DNA from: Caulobacterales bacterium
GTDB taxonomy: Bacteria; Pseudomonadota; Alphaproteobacteria; Caulobacterales; Caulobacteraceae
Direction: 5' to 3'
DNA length: 62,534 nt
Assembly (NCBI GenBank): GCA_016183935.1
Contig: JACPDR010000029.1
Span: 1 to 62,534, forward strand
Made by a program: the position numbers and the translations under genes. Below are positions 25,792 through 33,610 of this stretch, piece after piece (within the stretch, counting starts at the first letter, position 1; the number at the start of each line of letters is the position of its first letter). The notes beneath the pieces were generated by a model, which saw only the letters and a program-made list of their open reading frames with translations, did no database searches and was not told the origin of the DNA.

Positions 25792-28520
25792 CCCACCGCG
25801 TCCAGACGGGCCAGAGCGGCCTGCAGCTTGGCCTTGCCGGCTTCGGCCTCGGCCAGCTTCTCACGCTGTTCGTCGACGACTTCGGGGGCGGCGCGGGAGA
25901 CGAAGTTGGGATTGCCCAGCTTCTTGTTTACGTGGGCGATGTCGCTGTCGAAGGCGACGATCTCCTTCTCCAGCCGGGCCCGCTCGGCGGCCAGGTCGAT
26001 GATCCCCGTCAGCGACAGCGCGGCCGTGGCGCCGCCCGAAACGAAGGTCACGGCGCCAGTCGGGGCCGCATCCGCCGCGCCGACCTCCGACACCCGGGCG
26101 AGCGTCAGGATCAGGTCGCGGTGACGCGCGATGCGGTCCGAGGTGGCGGCGTCTGGCGACACGAAGGCCAGCGGCGGCTTGGCCGATGGCGGCACGTTCA
26201 TTTCGGCGCGCAAGGCCCGGATATCGGTGACCAGATCGACCAGCCAGCCGATCTCGGCCTCGGCGGCGGGATCGATGAAGGTGTCGGGCAGGTCGGGCCA
26301 GGCGGCGCCGATCAGGGTCGTCTCGGTGCGCGGCGCGCCCTCGGCGGCGAGTTGGTCCCACAGCTCCTCGGTGATGAACGGCATGACCGGGTGCATCAGC
26401 TTGAGGGTCTGGTCGAGGGTCCAGGCGGTCATGGCCCGGGTCTCGGCCTTGGCCGCCTCGTCGGCGCCGGTGAACACCGGCTTGGCCAGTTCCAGGTACC
26501 AGTCGCAGAACACGTTCCAGACGAAGCGGTAGAGGGCCGAGGCGGCGTCGTCGAACCGGCCGCCCTCGATGGCGGCGGAGACCTGCCGTTCGGCTTTCGT
26601 CAGTTCGCCGCGGATCCAGCGGTTGATGGTCTGATCGACCCCGGCCGGATCGAAGCCCTCGACGCGCCGCGCCTCGTTCATTTGCGAAAAGCGGGCGGCG
26701 TTCCACAGCTTGGTGCCGAAGTTGCGATACCCTTCAATGCGTTGGCGCGACAATTTGATGTCTCGCGTGCCGGACAGGATGGCCATGGTGAACCGCAAAG
26801 GGTCGGCGCCGAGTTCGTCGATGATGGTCAGGGGGTCGATGACGTTCCCCTTCGACTTGCTCATCTTCTGGCCCTTCTCGTCGCGGACCAGGCCATTGAT
26901 GATCACCCGCCGGAACGGAACTTCATCCATGAAGTGAAGTCCCATCATCATCATTCGGGCGACCCAAAAGAAGATGATGTCGGCGGCGGTCACCAGATCG
27001 GAGGTCGGATAGAAGCGTTCGAGGTCCCCGGTCTTCTCCGGCCAGCCCATGGTCGAGAACGGCCATAGGGCCGAGCTGAACCAGGTGTCGAGGACATCCT
27101 CGTCCTGGGTCAGCGGCGTCTCGGCGCCGTAGTGGTGGCGGGCGGCGGCGCGGGCGTCATCCTCGTTCTCCTCGACGAAGATGGTCCCGTCGGGCCCGTA
27201 CCAGGCCGGGATGCGGTGGCCCCACCACAGCTGGCGCGAGATGCACCACGGCTCGATGTTGCGCAGCCATTCGAAGTAGATCTTCTCGTAGCTCTTCGGT
27301 TCGAAGGTGGTGTCGCCCTGCTCGACGGCCTTGATGGCGGGCTGGGCGAGGGTGTGGGCGTCGACGTACCACTGGTCCGTCAGCCACGGCTCGATGACCA
27401 CGCCCGAGCGGTCGCCGTGCGGGATGACGTGGCGGGTCTTCTCGATCTCCCTGAGCCAGCCCTCCTCCTCGGCCCGGGCGACGATGGCCTTGCGGGCGGC
27501 GAAGCGGTCCATGCCGCAGTATTCCGCCGGCACGTCCGGCGTATCGGCGTTGGTGATGCGGGCGAAGGCGTCCAGCACATTCAACGCCTCAAGCCCGGTG
27601 CGCTTGCCGACGCCGAAGTCGTTGAAGTCGTGCGCCGGCGTGATCTTCACCGCGCCCGAGCCCTTGGCCGGGTCGGCGTAGTCGTCGGCCACGATGCGGA
27701 TGCGCCGGCCGGTGATCGGGTGATCGATCCACTTTCCGACAAGGCCCGCGTAGCGCGCGTCGTCCGGGTGCACCGCCACGCCGGTGTCGCCCAGCATGGT
27801 CTCCGGCCGGGTGGTGGCGACGACGATATAGTCGCGGGTTTCGAAATCGGTCGGCTGGTTATCGCCATCCCAGGCGACCGGGTGCTCGTAGGTCACGCCG
27901 TCGGCCAGCGGGTAGGCGAAATGCCAGTAGAAGCCGTCCATCTCGCGCTGCTCGACCTCGAGGTCGGAGATGGCGGTCTGGAAATGCGGATCCCAATTGA
28001 CCAGCCGCTTGTCGCGATAGATCAGGCCTTCCCTGTGGAGCTGGACGAAGACCTTGCGGACGGCGGCGTTCAGGCCCTCGTCGAGGGTGAAGCGCTCGCG
28101 GCTCCAGTCGCACGAGGCGCCGAGGCGGCGCAGCTGCTGGACGATGGTCCCGCCGCTCTCGGCCTTCCATTCCCAGACCTTGTCGACGAAGGCCTCGCGG
28201 CCCATGTCGCGCCGTCCGACATTGCCGCTGGCCGCCAGTTGCCGCTCCACCACCATCTGGGTGGCGATGCCGGCGTGGTCGGTGCCGGGCAGCCACAGCA
28301 CCGCCTTGCCCGTCATCCGGTGATAGCGGGCGAGGATGTCCTGCAGGGTGTTGTTCAGCGCGTGACCGATGTGCAGCGAGCCGGTCACGTTCGGCGGCGG
28401 AATGACGATCGAATAGGCTGCGGCCGCGCCGTCGGTCTTCGGCGCGAATACGCCGCTGCCTTCCCACATCGCATACAGGCGGGGTTCGGCGGCTTTCGGG
28501 TCGAAGGTCTTGTCGAGCAT
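25788..28520 (-). CDS. valS: valyl-tRNA synthetase
   Basis: ValS charges tRNA-Val and edits threonine. The 910-residue protein has the HIGH-type motif PPNVTGSLHIGHALNNTLQ, the CP1 editing domain (ARFTSTRPETMLGDTG-like ATTRPETMLGDTGVAVHPDD), the KMSKS loop GQKMSKSKGNVIDP, the anticodon-binding domain, and the ValRS C-terminal coiled coil (ERARLEKEIVAFDSDIAHV). The neighbours, popZ upstream and tlyA downstream, match a Caulobacter-like arrangement. Confidence 0.97.
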   Translation of the reverse strand: MLDKTFDPKAAEPRLYAMWEGSGVFAPKTDGAAAAYSIVIPPPNVTGSLHIGHALNNTLQDILARYHRMTGKAVLWLPGTDHAGIATQMVVERQLAASGNVGRRDMGREAFVDKVWEWKAESGGTIVQQLRRLGASCDWSRERFTLDEGLNAAVRKVFVQLHREGLIYRDKRLVNWDPHFQTAISDLEVEQREMDGFYWHFAYPLADGVTYEHPVAWDGDNQPTDFETRDYIVVATTRPETMLGDTGVAVHPDDARYAGLVGKWIDHPITGRRIRIVADDYADPAKGSGAVKITPAHDFNDFGVGKRTGLEALNVLDAFARITNADTPDVPAEYCGMDRFAARKAIVARAEEEGWLREIEKTRHVIPHGDRSGVVIEPWLTDQWYVDAHTLAQPAIKAVEQGDTTFEPKSYEKIYFEWLRNIEPWCISRQLWWGHRIPAWYGPDGTIFVEENEDDARAAARHHYGAETPLTQDEDVLDTWFSSALWPFSTMGWPEKTGDLERFYPTSDLVTAADIIFFWVARMMMMGLHFMDEVPFRRVIINGLVRDEKGQKMSKSKGNVIDPLTIIDELGADPLRFTMAILSGTRDIKLSRQRIEGYRNFGTKLWNAARFSQMNEARRVEGFDPAGVDQTINRWIRGELTKAERQVSAAIEGGRFDDAASALYRFVWNVFCDWYLELAKPVFTGADEAAKAETRAMTAWTLDQTLKLMHPVMPFITEELWDQLAAEGAPRTETTLIGAAWPDLPDTFIDPAAEAEIGWLVDLVTDIRALRAEMNVPPSAKPPLAFVSPDAATSDRIARHRDLILTLARVSEVGAADAAPTGAVTFVSGGATAALSLTGIIDLAAERARLEKEIVAFDSDIAHVNKKLGNPNFVSRAAPEVVDEQREKLAEAEAGKAKLQAALARLDAVG

Positions 28521-28544
28521 TGGGGAGGGACTTCAGACAAATGA

Positions 28545-28574
28545 GAAAGGGCGGCCCCGACTGGAGCCGCCCCG
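28545..28574 (-). terminator. Rho-independent terminator after popZ
   Basis: Read on the minus strand, GGGCGGC pairs with GCCGCCC around a ten-base loop and is followed by TTTCTCATTT. It lies 35 bp behind the popZ stop and just ahead of the valS start, so popZ is probably a separate transcript. Confidence 0.75.
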
Positions 28575-28608
28575 GAATGATCTAGCCTTGATCAGGTCGC
28601 AGGTGAAG

Positions 28609-29253
28609 CTAGCCGGCGTTGCGGGCGATGCGTTCGACTTCCTTGCGTACCTGGGCCTCGACGATGCCCGGCAGGTTGGCGTCGAGCCATTCCTTCAGCA
28701 TCGGCCGCAGCAGCGAGCGCGCCAGTTCATCGAGCGTGGGGCCGGACGGGGTCGCAGATTCCATAGGCTCTGACTTCTTCAGGGAGGAGGCCAATCCGGC
28801 GAAGGCGGACGCGGCGCTGGCCGCGGCGCTGTCGCCGACGAGGGTGTCGTAACGGGTCGGAGGGCTGATGCTGGTCGTGTCGGCCGGGTGCTCCGGCTCG
28901 GGCGCGAAGACCGACTCGCTGACCGCCTCGACCGGGAAGGGATCGACCTCCGGTTCGGCCGGAGCGACGTCGAGATCGCCGATGCTCTCGCCCGCCGGCG
29001 CCTCATAGGTGTCGGTCAGCTCCAGCACGTCCTCCTCGGAGGCGGCCGGCTCCTGCATCGCGGGCGTCTCGTCCATGAGAGCGGGCGAGGCCTCGGCCGC
29101 GGCGGGCTGCTCGAACTCCGACTCGGGCTCGGCTTCCGCCGGCGCGGCGGCGGCGGGGGCGGTTTCGGCCGGGGCGTCGTCTTCGGAGATGATCCGGCGG
29201 ATCGACGCCAGGATCTCCTCCATCGTGGGTTCCTGGGCGGTCTGGTCGGTCAT
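28609..29253 (-). CDS. popZ: polar organising protein PopZ (DUF2497)
   Basis: PopZ forms the polar microdomain that anchors the ParB-parS centromere and recruits cell-cycle kinases. The 214-residue protein has the three known regions. The N-terminal interaction helix is EPTMEEILASIRRIISEDD. A long acidic Pro/Glu/Ala linker spans about residues 27-135. C-terminal assembly helices run from LDELARSLLRPMLKEWLDAN through VEAQVRKEVERIARNAG. Its place next to valS and a TolC-family gene supports the call and points to Caulobacterales or relatives. Confidence 0.9.
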   Translation of the reverse strand: MTDQTAQEPTMEEILASIRRIISEDDAPAETAPAAAAPAEAEPESEFEQPAAAEASPALMDETPAMQEPAASEEDVLELTDTYEAPAGESIGDLDVAPAEPEVDPFPVEAVSESVFAPEPEHPADTTSISPPTRYDTLVGDSAAASAASAFAGLASSLKKSEPMESATPSGPTLDELARSLLRPMLKEWLDANLPGIVEAQVRKEVERIARNAG

Positions 29254-29429
29254 GTCGAAACCCCGAGGCGCGCGGCGAACGCAAGGTCAAATGGATGGCG
29301 GCGCGCGGGACCGCGGCCCCTACCCCGCCTGGCTGTCGTCGCATCTCAGCCCGCTGGAATCAACGGGCGTTTTTCGCTTCGCGGGCTAGGCCGCCGTCCG
29401 CAAGTCGCCCGACGGGCGACCAGTCGCGC

Positions 29430-30908
29430 TCACTCCCCCGGCGCCGTCTGGATGATCTCCGACTTCAGTTGCCGGTCGATGGGGGCGTCTGCGGCGTCAT
29501 TGGCGGGCACGATCGGCGGCGCGACGACGCGGTCGATGGCCTCGATCAGACCGTCCCACGGCAGGGCGCCGCGGTTGCGCACGCGCTCGTAGTTGTCGGC
29601 CGGATTGTAGATCGTCAGCGTCGGATCGAGGTCGGCGCCCTCCAGCCGACCCATGGCGGCCAGCAGATTGGCCTGGGCGACGTATTCGTTGCGGCGGGCG
29701 CTGGCCAGGGTGACCTCGGCGTTGCGGAGTTCCAGCTCCTGGTTCAGCACGTCGAGCGTGGTGCGCAGGCCCACCTGGGCCTCCTGCCGAACGCCCTCGG
29801 CGGCCACGGTGGCGGCGCGCACGGCTTCGGTCCCGGCCTCAAGGCTGGACCGGGCCGACAGGGCCTGGGCGTAGGCCGAGCTCACCGACTGAAGGGTGGT
29901 GCGGCGCTCGCCCTCGACGTTGATCTGGGCGGCGTTGGCGCGTTCCAGCGCCTGGGCCACGCGCGAGCTGTTCAGCCCGCCCGTGAACAGCGGCACCGAA
30001 ATGGTGGCCCCGGCCGTCAGGCGAGTGGTGTCGGCGATATCGCCGATCCGGTCGAAGTCGGCGTTCGATCCGCCGTAGGAGGCGGTCAGGCGCGCCGAGG
30101 GCATGTACTCGGCCTTGGCGGCGGCCGCGTTGGCCTCGGCGGAGCGGAGGGTATAGGCGGCGGCGCGGACGCCGGGGTTGTCCTGCATCGCCACGTCGAG
30201 CGCCGCGTCGAAGTCGGTGGGCACGCCGGGCAGCACCGGCATCGGAGCCAGATCGCCCGGGGACTGGCCGACCACGGCGGCGTAGGATGCGCGCGACACC
30301 GACAGTTGGGCCTGGGCGTTGGCCAGGTCGGCCTCGGACTGGGCCAGGCGGGCCTCGGACTGGGCCACGTCTGTGCGGGTGATCTCGCCGACCTCGAAGC
30401 GGGCCGAGGCCTCCTCGAGCTGGCGCTGGAGCACGCCGAGGTTGGCCTGGCGGATGCGGAGGATTTCGGTGTCCCGGATCACGTCGGCATAGGCCTGGAT
30501 CACCGACGCCAGCACCGTCTGTTCGATGTCGCGCAGGTTCTCGCGGCCGGCGAGGATGTCAGCCTCGGCGGCGGTGATTCCGTGGCCGATCCGGCCGCCG
30601 CTCCACAGCGTCTGCGACAGACCGATGCTGGCCGACGCGCTGTCGCCGTCGAACCCCGCCGCATCGCCATAGCTTTGGGCGTGGTTGCCCGAGAGGGTCA
30701 CGTCCAGCGACGGCCGCAGGCCCGCGCGGGCCTGCACGATCGATTCGTCCAGGGCGCGCTGGTTGGCGCGCTGCGCCAGCAGCGACGGATTGGTCTGGTA
30801 GGCCAGGGCGATCGCTTCCTGCAGCGTTTCAGCCCAGGCGGGCGCGCTCAGGCCGGTGACGACGGCGATGATGGCGACCGAGGCGAGCGCGCGCGAACGT
30901 TTCAGCAT
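29430..30908 (-). CDS. TolC family outer membrane channel protein
   Basis: This 492-residue outer-membrane trimer component for type I secretion or efflux has a signal peptide to about residue 26 (cleaved at AWA). Two repeats of the outer-membrane efflux domain follow, with the family turn ETLQEAIALAYQTNPSL and the GLRPSLDVTLSG strand. Equivalent positions in the second half include EYMPSARLTASYGGS and PLFTGGLNSSRVAQA. In Caulobacter the related gene is rsaF, next to popZ; the identity of its partner here is unknown. The 176 bp behind it, before popZ, holds a GCCCG-N10-CGGGC-GTTTTT hairpin on the plus strand. Confidence 0.92.
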   Translation of the reverse strand: MLKRSRALASVAIIAVVTGLSAPAWAETLQEAIALAYQTNPSLLAQRANQRALDESIVQARAGLRPSLDVTLSGNHAQSYGDAAGFDGDSASASIGLSQTLWSGGRIGHGITAAEADILAGRENLRDIEQTVLASVIQAYADVIRDTEILRIRQANLGVLQRQLEEASARFEVGEITRTDVAQSEARLAQSEADLANAQAQLSVSRASYAAVVGQSPGDLAPMPVLPGVPTDFDAALDVAMQDNPGVRAAAYTLRSAEANAAAAKAEYMPSARLTASYGGSNADFDRIGDIADTTRLTAGATISVPLFTGGLNSSRVAQALERANAAQINVEGERRTTLQSVSSAYAQALSARSSLEAGTEAVRAATVAAEGVRQEAQVGLRTTLDVLNQELELRNAEVTLASARRNEYVAQANLLAAMGRLEGADLDPTLTIYNPADNYERVRNRGALPWDGLIEAIDRVVAPPIVPANDAADAPIDRQLKSEIIQTAPGE

Positions 30909-31031
30909 GATTGTCCCTGCCTGGCGCGGAGGATGCGCGCCCTTTGTATCCCATAGGCCTGATGCGGGACGGTTTCGTCGTGCGCCAGTTAAGATTTTTT
31001 CACGCGGGCCGACGGAAAGCCCGTCGCGGAC

Positions 31032-31661
31032 CTAGAGGGCGAAGGCGGGTTCGGGCGCGAGTTCCGCGAGAACGGGCGGGGCGGCGTCGAACAATTCCCG
31101 GCGCGACAGGCCGGTCGGGCCCTTCACATAGAGGACCGCCTTGCCGGCCGGGCTGGAGCGCTCGACCACCGCCAGGCGCCCCCCGACCTTGAGGGCGGCC
31201 AGCCAGGCGTCAGGGCGCGCCGGGACGGCGGCTTCGGAGATGATGAGGTCGTAGTCCTCGCCGACCGGCCGGGCGAACGGCGCCGCGACCGCCTCGACGC
31301 CGGCCCCGGCCAGCGCGTCGGCCACCACCTCAAGCACGCCCGCGTCCGCTTCCTGGGCCACGGCCTTGAGACCCATCCCGGCCAGCACGGCGGCTGCGTA
31401 GGGGCCGGCGATGGCCAGCGCCGTCTCGCCGGCGCGCGGCTCGAGCGCCATCAGCAGTTTGGACAGGTCGCGGGGCAGCATCAGGCGGCGGCCGTTGGCG
31501 ATCTCCGGCTCCATCTCGGCGTAGGCGGCGAAGGCGCGTTCGGCCGGCAGGAACTGCTCGCGCGGGACCGACAGCAGGACGGCCTGGAGGTCGCGATCGG
31601 TGACGTCGTTCACCCGGACCTGACTGTCCACCATAACCTTGCGCGCGGCGGCGAAATCCAT
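31032..31661 (-). CDS. protein-L-isoaspartate O-methyltransferase-like protein
   Basis: This 209-residue protein belongs to the Pcm family, which repairs isoaspartyl residues. It shows MVDSQVRVNDVTDRDLQAVL, then the typical VPREQFLPAERAFAAYAE and the end segment LAALKVGGRLAVVE. The canonical SAM loop (xGxGxGYxA) is weak here (ALAIAGPYAAAVLAGMG), so activity is uncertain; such divergent forms are common in alphaproteobacteria beside tolC. I chose ATG 31661; longer frames run into tRNA-Cys. Confidence 0.8.
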   Translation of the reverse strand: MDFAAARKVMVDSQVRVNDVTDRDLQAVLLSVPREQFLPAERAFAAYAEMEPEIANGRRLMLPRDLSKLLMALEPRAGETALAIAGPYAAAVLAGMGLKAVAQEADAGVLEVVADALAGAGVEAVAAPFARPVGEDYDLIISEAAVPARPDAWLAALKVGGRLAVVERSSPAGKAVLYVKGPTGLSRRELFDAAPPVLAELAPEPAFAL

Positions 31662-31801
31662 CTGTCGTTCGTCCCGAAAAGCCGAAGGCGCAGTAACGCG
31701 CCGGAAATCTGGGGCGCTTATAGGTCTGTGCGTTGCGGGCGACAATCCGATCTGATAGCGAACGCGCCTCGCGATGGTGAGGTCGTCCACGGACGATCCA
31801 G

Positions 31802-31875
31802 GGCCTGATGGCGGAGTGGTGACGCAGAGGACTGCAAATCCTTGCACCCGGGTTCGATTCCCGGTCAGGCCTCCA
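31802..31875 (+). tRNA. tRNA-Cys (anticodon GCA)
   Basis: The gene is 74 bases. The acceptor GGCCTGA pairs with TCAGGCC, discriminator T and encoded CCA. The anticodon arm is AGGA-CTGCAAA-TCCT with anticodon GCA, and the T-arm is CCGGGTTCGATTCCCGG. Confidence 0.97.
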
Positions 31876-31893
31876 TCGCGAATTTCAGACAGA

Positions 31894-32013
31894 TCAGACC
31901 GGCGCGGTCATCCATCCGATGACCGTGGCGGCGCTCACGGTGGCGGTGACGATGGTGATCGCGACGGCGACGCGCGCGTTGCGGTTCACGAAGAACAGAA
32001 TGCTGTCGAACAT
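31894..32013 (-). CDS. small single-span membrane protein
   Basis: A 39-codon frame runs from ATG 32013 with a good ribosome site (GGGAAGG, 7 bases upstream) to TGA 31894. The product starts MFDSILFFVNRNARVA and continues into one hydrophobic helix (AITIVTATVSAATVIGWM). Basic residues precede the helix, which suggests an N-in orientation. It is too short for homology-based assignment. I regard it as likely real because of the helix, the start signal and its isolation between two RNA/protein genes. Confidence 0.45.
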   Translation of the reverse strand: MFDSILFFVNRNARVAVAITIVTATVSAATVIGWMTAPV

Positions 32014-32108
32014 AGCCAAACCTTCCCGGACGCCCGCACAGCGCCACAGATCGCGCCGCCCATCAAGGTATACGAAGGGTTAATCGCGGTTTGGTGATCG
32101 CTTCTCGC

Positions 32109-32906
32109 CTATCGGGTGAAATGATGCAGGGCGATACTCCCCGCAGTCGCCACATTGAGCGAATCGAAGCCGCCCGACATCGGAATGCCGACCGTCTCAC
32201 AGCGCGCCAACACCCCGTCGGGCAGGCCGGGCCCCTCCGCCCCCAGCACGATGGCCGTCCGGCCGCCCCTCGCTGCGAGGTGCAGCGGCGACGGCGAGGC
32301 GGGCGTCATGGCCAGGACCCGGAAGCCCGTCGCCTTCAGCCCGTCGATCAGCTCAGCCGCCTCGAGACCGGTCGCCATGGGCGTGCGCAAAACGGCGCCG
32401 ACCGAGACGCGGATGGCCTTGCGGTAGAAGGGGTCGCAGCAGCGGTCGTCGAGCAGCACGGCGGCGGCCCCGAAGGCGGCGGCGGCGCGGAAGATGCCGC
32501 CCATGTTGTCGTGATTGCCGATCCCGCAGGCCAGCACCACAACGGCGTCGTCGCTCAACCCGGCCAGAATTTCGGCCAGCGGCCGCGGGGCCGGCTTCTC
32601 CCCCAACGCCAGTATGCCGCGATGCAGGTGGAAGCCGGCGATGCCGTCGAGCACCGGCTGCGGCGCCAAATACACCGGCGTCTCCGGCGGCAGGGCCGCG
32701 ATGGCGTCGGACAGCGCGCCCAGCCGCTTTTCGGCGATCAGCGCGGCGACCGGCCGGCACAACGACGCCGGCGAGGCCAGCACGCGCAACACCACCTCCC
32801 CCTCGGCCACGAACAGCCCCTGCCGGCCTGTCAGGTCGCGCTCGCGGATATCGCGGAAGGCGGCGACGCGGGCGTCCTGCGGATCGTCAATGAGGATTAC
32901 GGCCAA
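32109..32906 (-). CDS. TrmH/SpoU family RNA 2'-O-methyltransferase
   Basis: This SPOUT-class methyltransferase of about 265 residues has an N-terminal substrate domain (AFRDIRERDLTGRQGLFVAE) and the SpoU catalytic domain. Its motif 1 lies near CGIGNHDNMGGIFRAAAAFG, followed by the loop IVLGAEGPGLP and the knot motif IPMSGGFDSLNVATAGSIAL. I chose TTG 32906 with GGGA upstream, giving LAVILIDDPQD. A longer frame to 33077 is rejected because it translates the opposite strand of tRNA-Asn. The target nucleotide is unknown. Confidence 0.85.
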   Translation of the reverse strand: MAVILIDDPQDARVAAFRDIRERDLTGRQGLFVAEGEVVLRVLASPASLCRPVAALIAEKRLGALSDAIAALPPETPVYLAPQPVLDGIAGFHLHRGILALGEKPAPRPLAEILAGLSDDAVVVLACGIGNHDNMGGIFRAAAAFGAAAVLLDDRCCDPFYRKAIRVSVGAVLRTPMATGLEAAELIDGLKATGFRVLAMTPASPSPLHLAARGGRTAIVLGAEGPGLPDGVLARCETVGIPMSGGFDSLNVATAGSIALHHFTR

Positions 32907-32974
32907 TCGGATATTTCCCGTTGCGTGAGGCTGACTCGCGCTGCTATAGCGCCCGCCTTCCCGAGAGGAAGTGT

Positions 32975-33049
32975 TCCGCGGTAGCTCAGTGGTAGAGCAG
33001 CCGACTGTTAATCGGCTGGTCGTAGGTTCGAATCCTACCCGCGGAGCCA
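32975..33049 (+). tRNA. tRNA-Asn (anticodon GTT), probable integration site
   Basis: The gene is 75 bases. The acceptor TCCGCGG pairs with CCGCGGA, followed by GCCA. The anticodon arm is CCGACTGTTAATCGG with anticodon GTT, and the T-arm is GTAGGTTCGAATCCTAC. It is intact and is the last recognisably core gene; everything to its right is accessory DNA. The 3' end is therefore the likely attL, although no second copy of its 3' end was found in the window. Confidence 0.97.
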
Positions 33050-33060
33050 CTCGGGCTGTA

Positions 33061-33088
33061 AAGGCGTTGTAATGCAACGCCTTTTTTC
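33061..33088 (+). terminator. Rho-independent terminator after tRNA-Asn
   Basis: AAGGCGTTG at 33061-33069 pairs with CAACGCCTT at 33075-33083 around a five-base loop and is followed by a T run. It lies 11 bp after the tRNA. Confidence 0.9.
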
Positions 33089-33610
33089 TTGACCCGGCAG
33101 TCTTACCCTCACCCTTACCCTCACACAGCCGCAGCGCAAGCGCCGTTGGTCATCGTGTGTCATCGCGTTTCAGCGATCCCTGAGGGGCCCTTGGGGTCTG
33201 GCCAGCGCAGTTGTACGCGCGACTGCGGCCGAGCGCACTTCGGCGGGATGGCCAGACGGGTGCATAATCGTCCACGGCGTTGGGTCGCGGCCGTTGCTGC
33301 CAACCGTGGCGTTCGACGCCGTGATACTCGAAGGCGTTCTTAGCCAGCCCCGACGAACCTGATTCGACAGGCTTCCGCGCGGTCATCGCGATCGGTTCGT
33401 AGGCGCCCCGCCACAGGGATCCGACAGGACAGTTGGATCGCGATAAGAGATCGAACCTCACGGATATCTCTGGGGAGTATGGCCGGAGAGCCCGGTTGTA
33501 CGTGGAACATACTCTGCTCGTTGGGACCGAACAGCCCTGCCTCGCCTGGGAACACCCTGACTGGACAGGCACCGGCGGACGTTGTCCGATACCGGTCCAT
33601 CGGGGGTTGA
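33089..33610. other. intergenic region at the left end of the element
   Basis: The stretch of 522 bp has no convincing gene. It begins with the tandem repeat listed separately (33102-33124). A minus-strand frame at 33150-33572 lacks codon bias or any recognisable domain. The rest is ordinary GC-rich sequence that should hold the promoter of the large ATPase gene. Confidence 0.5.
33102..33124 (+). repeat. tandem CTTACCCTCAC repeat near the att site
   Basis: Two copies of CTTACCCTCAC stand 12 bp apart (33102-33112 and 33114-33124), about 50 bp from the tRNA 3' end. Short direct repeats beside an att site are often integrase arm sites; that is inference only. Confidence 0.35.

Noticed and set aside
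31032..31847. Longer form of the pcm-like gene starting at 31847
   Set aside because: It runs through tRNA-Cys; the conserved part begins at ATG 31661.
32070..32095. CtrA site TTAA near the small membrane gene
   Set aside because: Only one half-site is present; the second half (TTAA after 7 bases) is missing.
32109..33077. Longer form of the TrmH-family gene starting at 33077
   Set aside because: It would translate the complement of tRNA-Asn (the familiar false GFEPTTSRLT peptide); the TTG at 32906 is preferred.
33150..33572. Minus-strand open frame of 140 codons beside the tRNA
   Set aside because: No recognisable domain, uneven composition and no clear ribosome site; likely non-coding. 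Not counted as an integrase.
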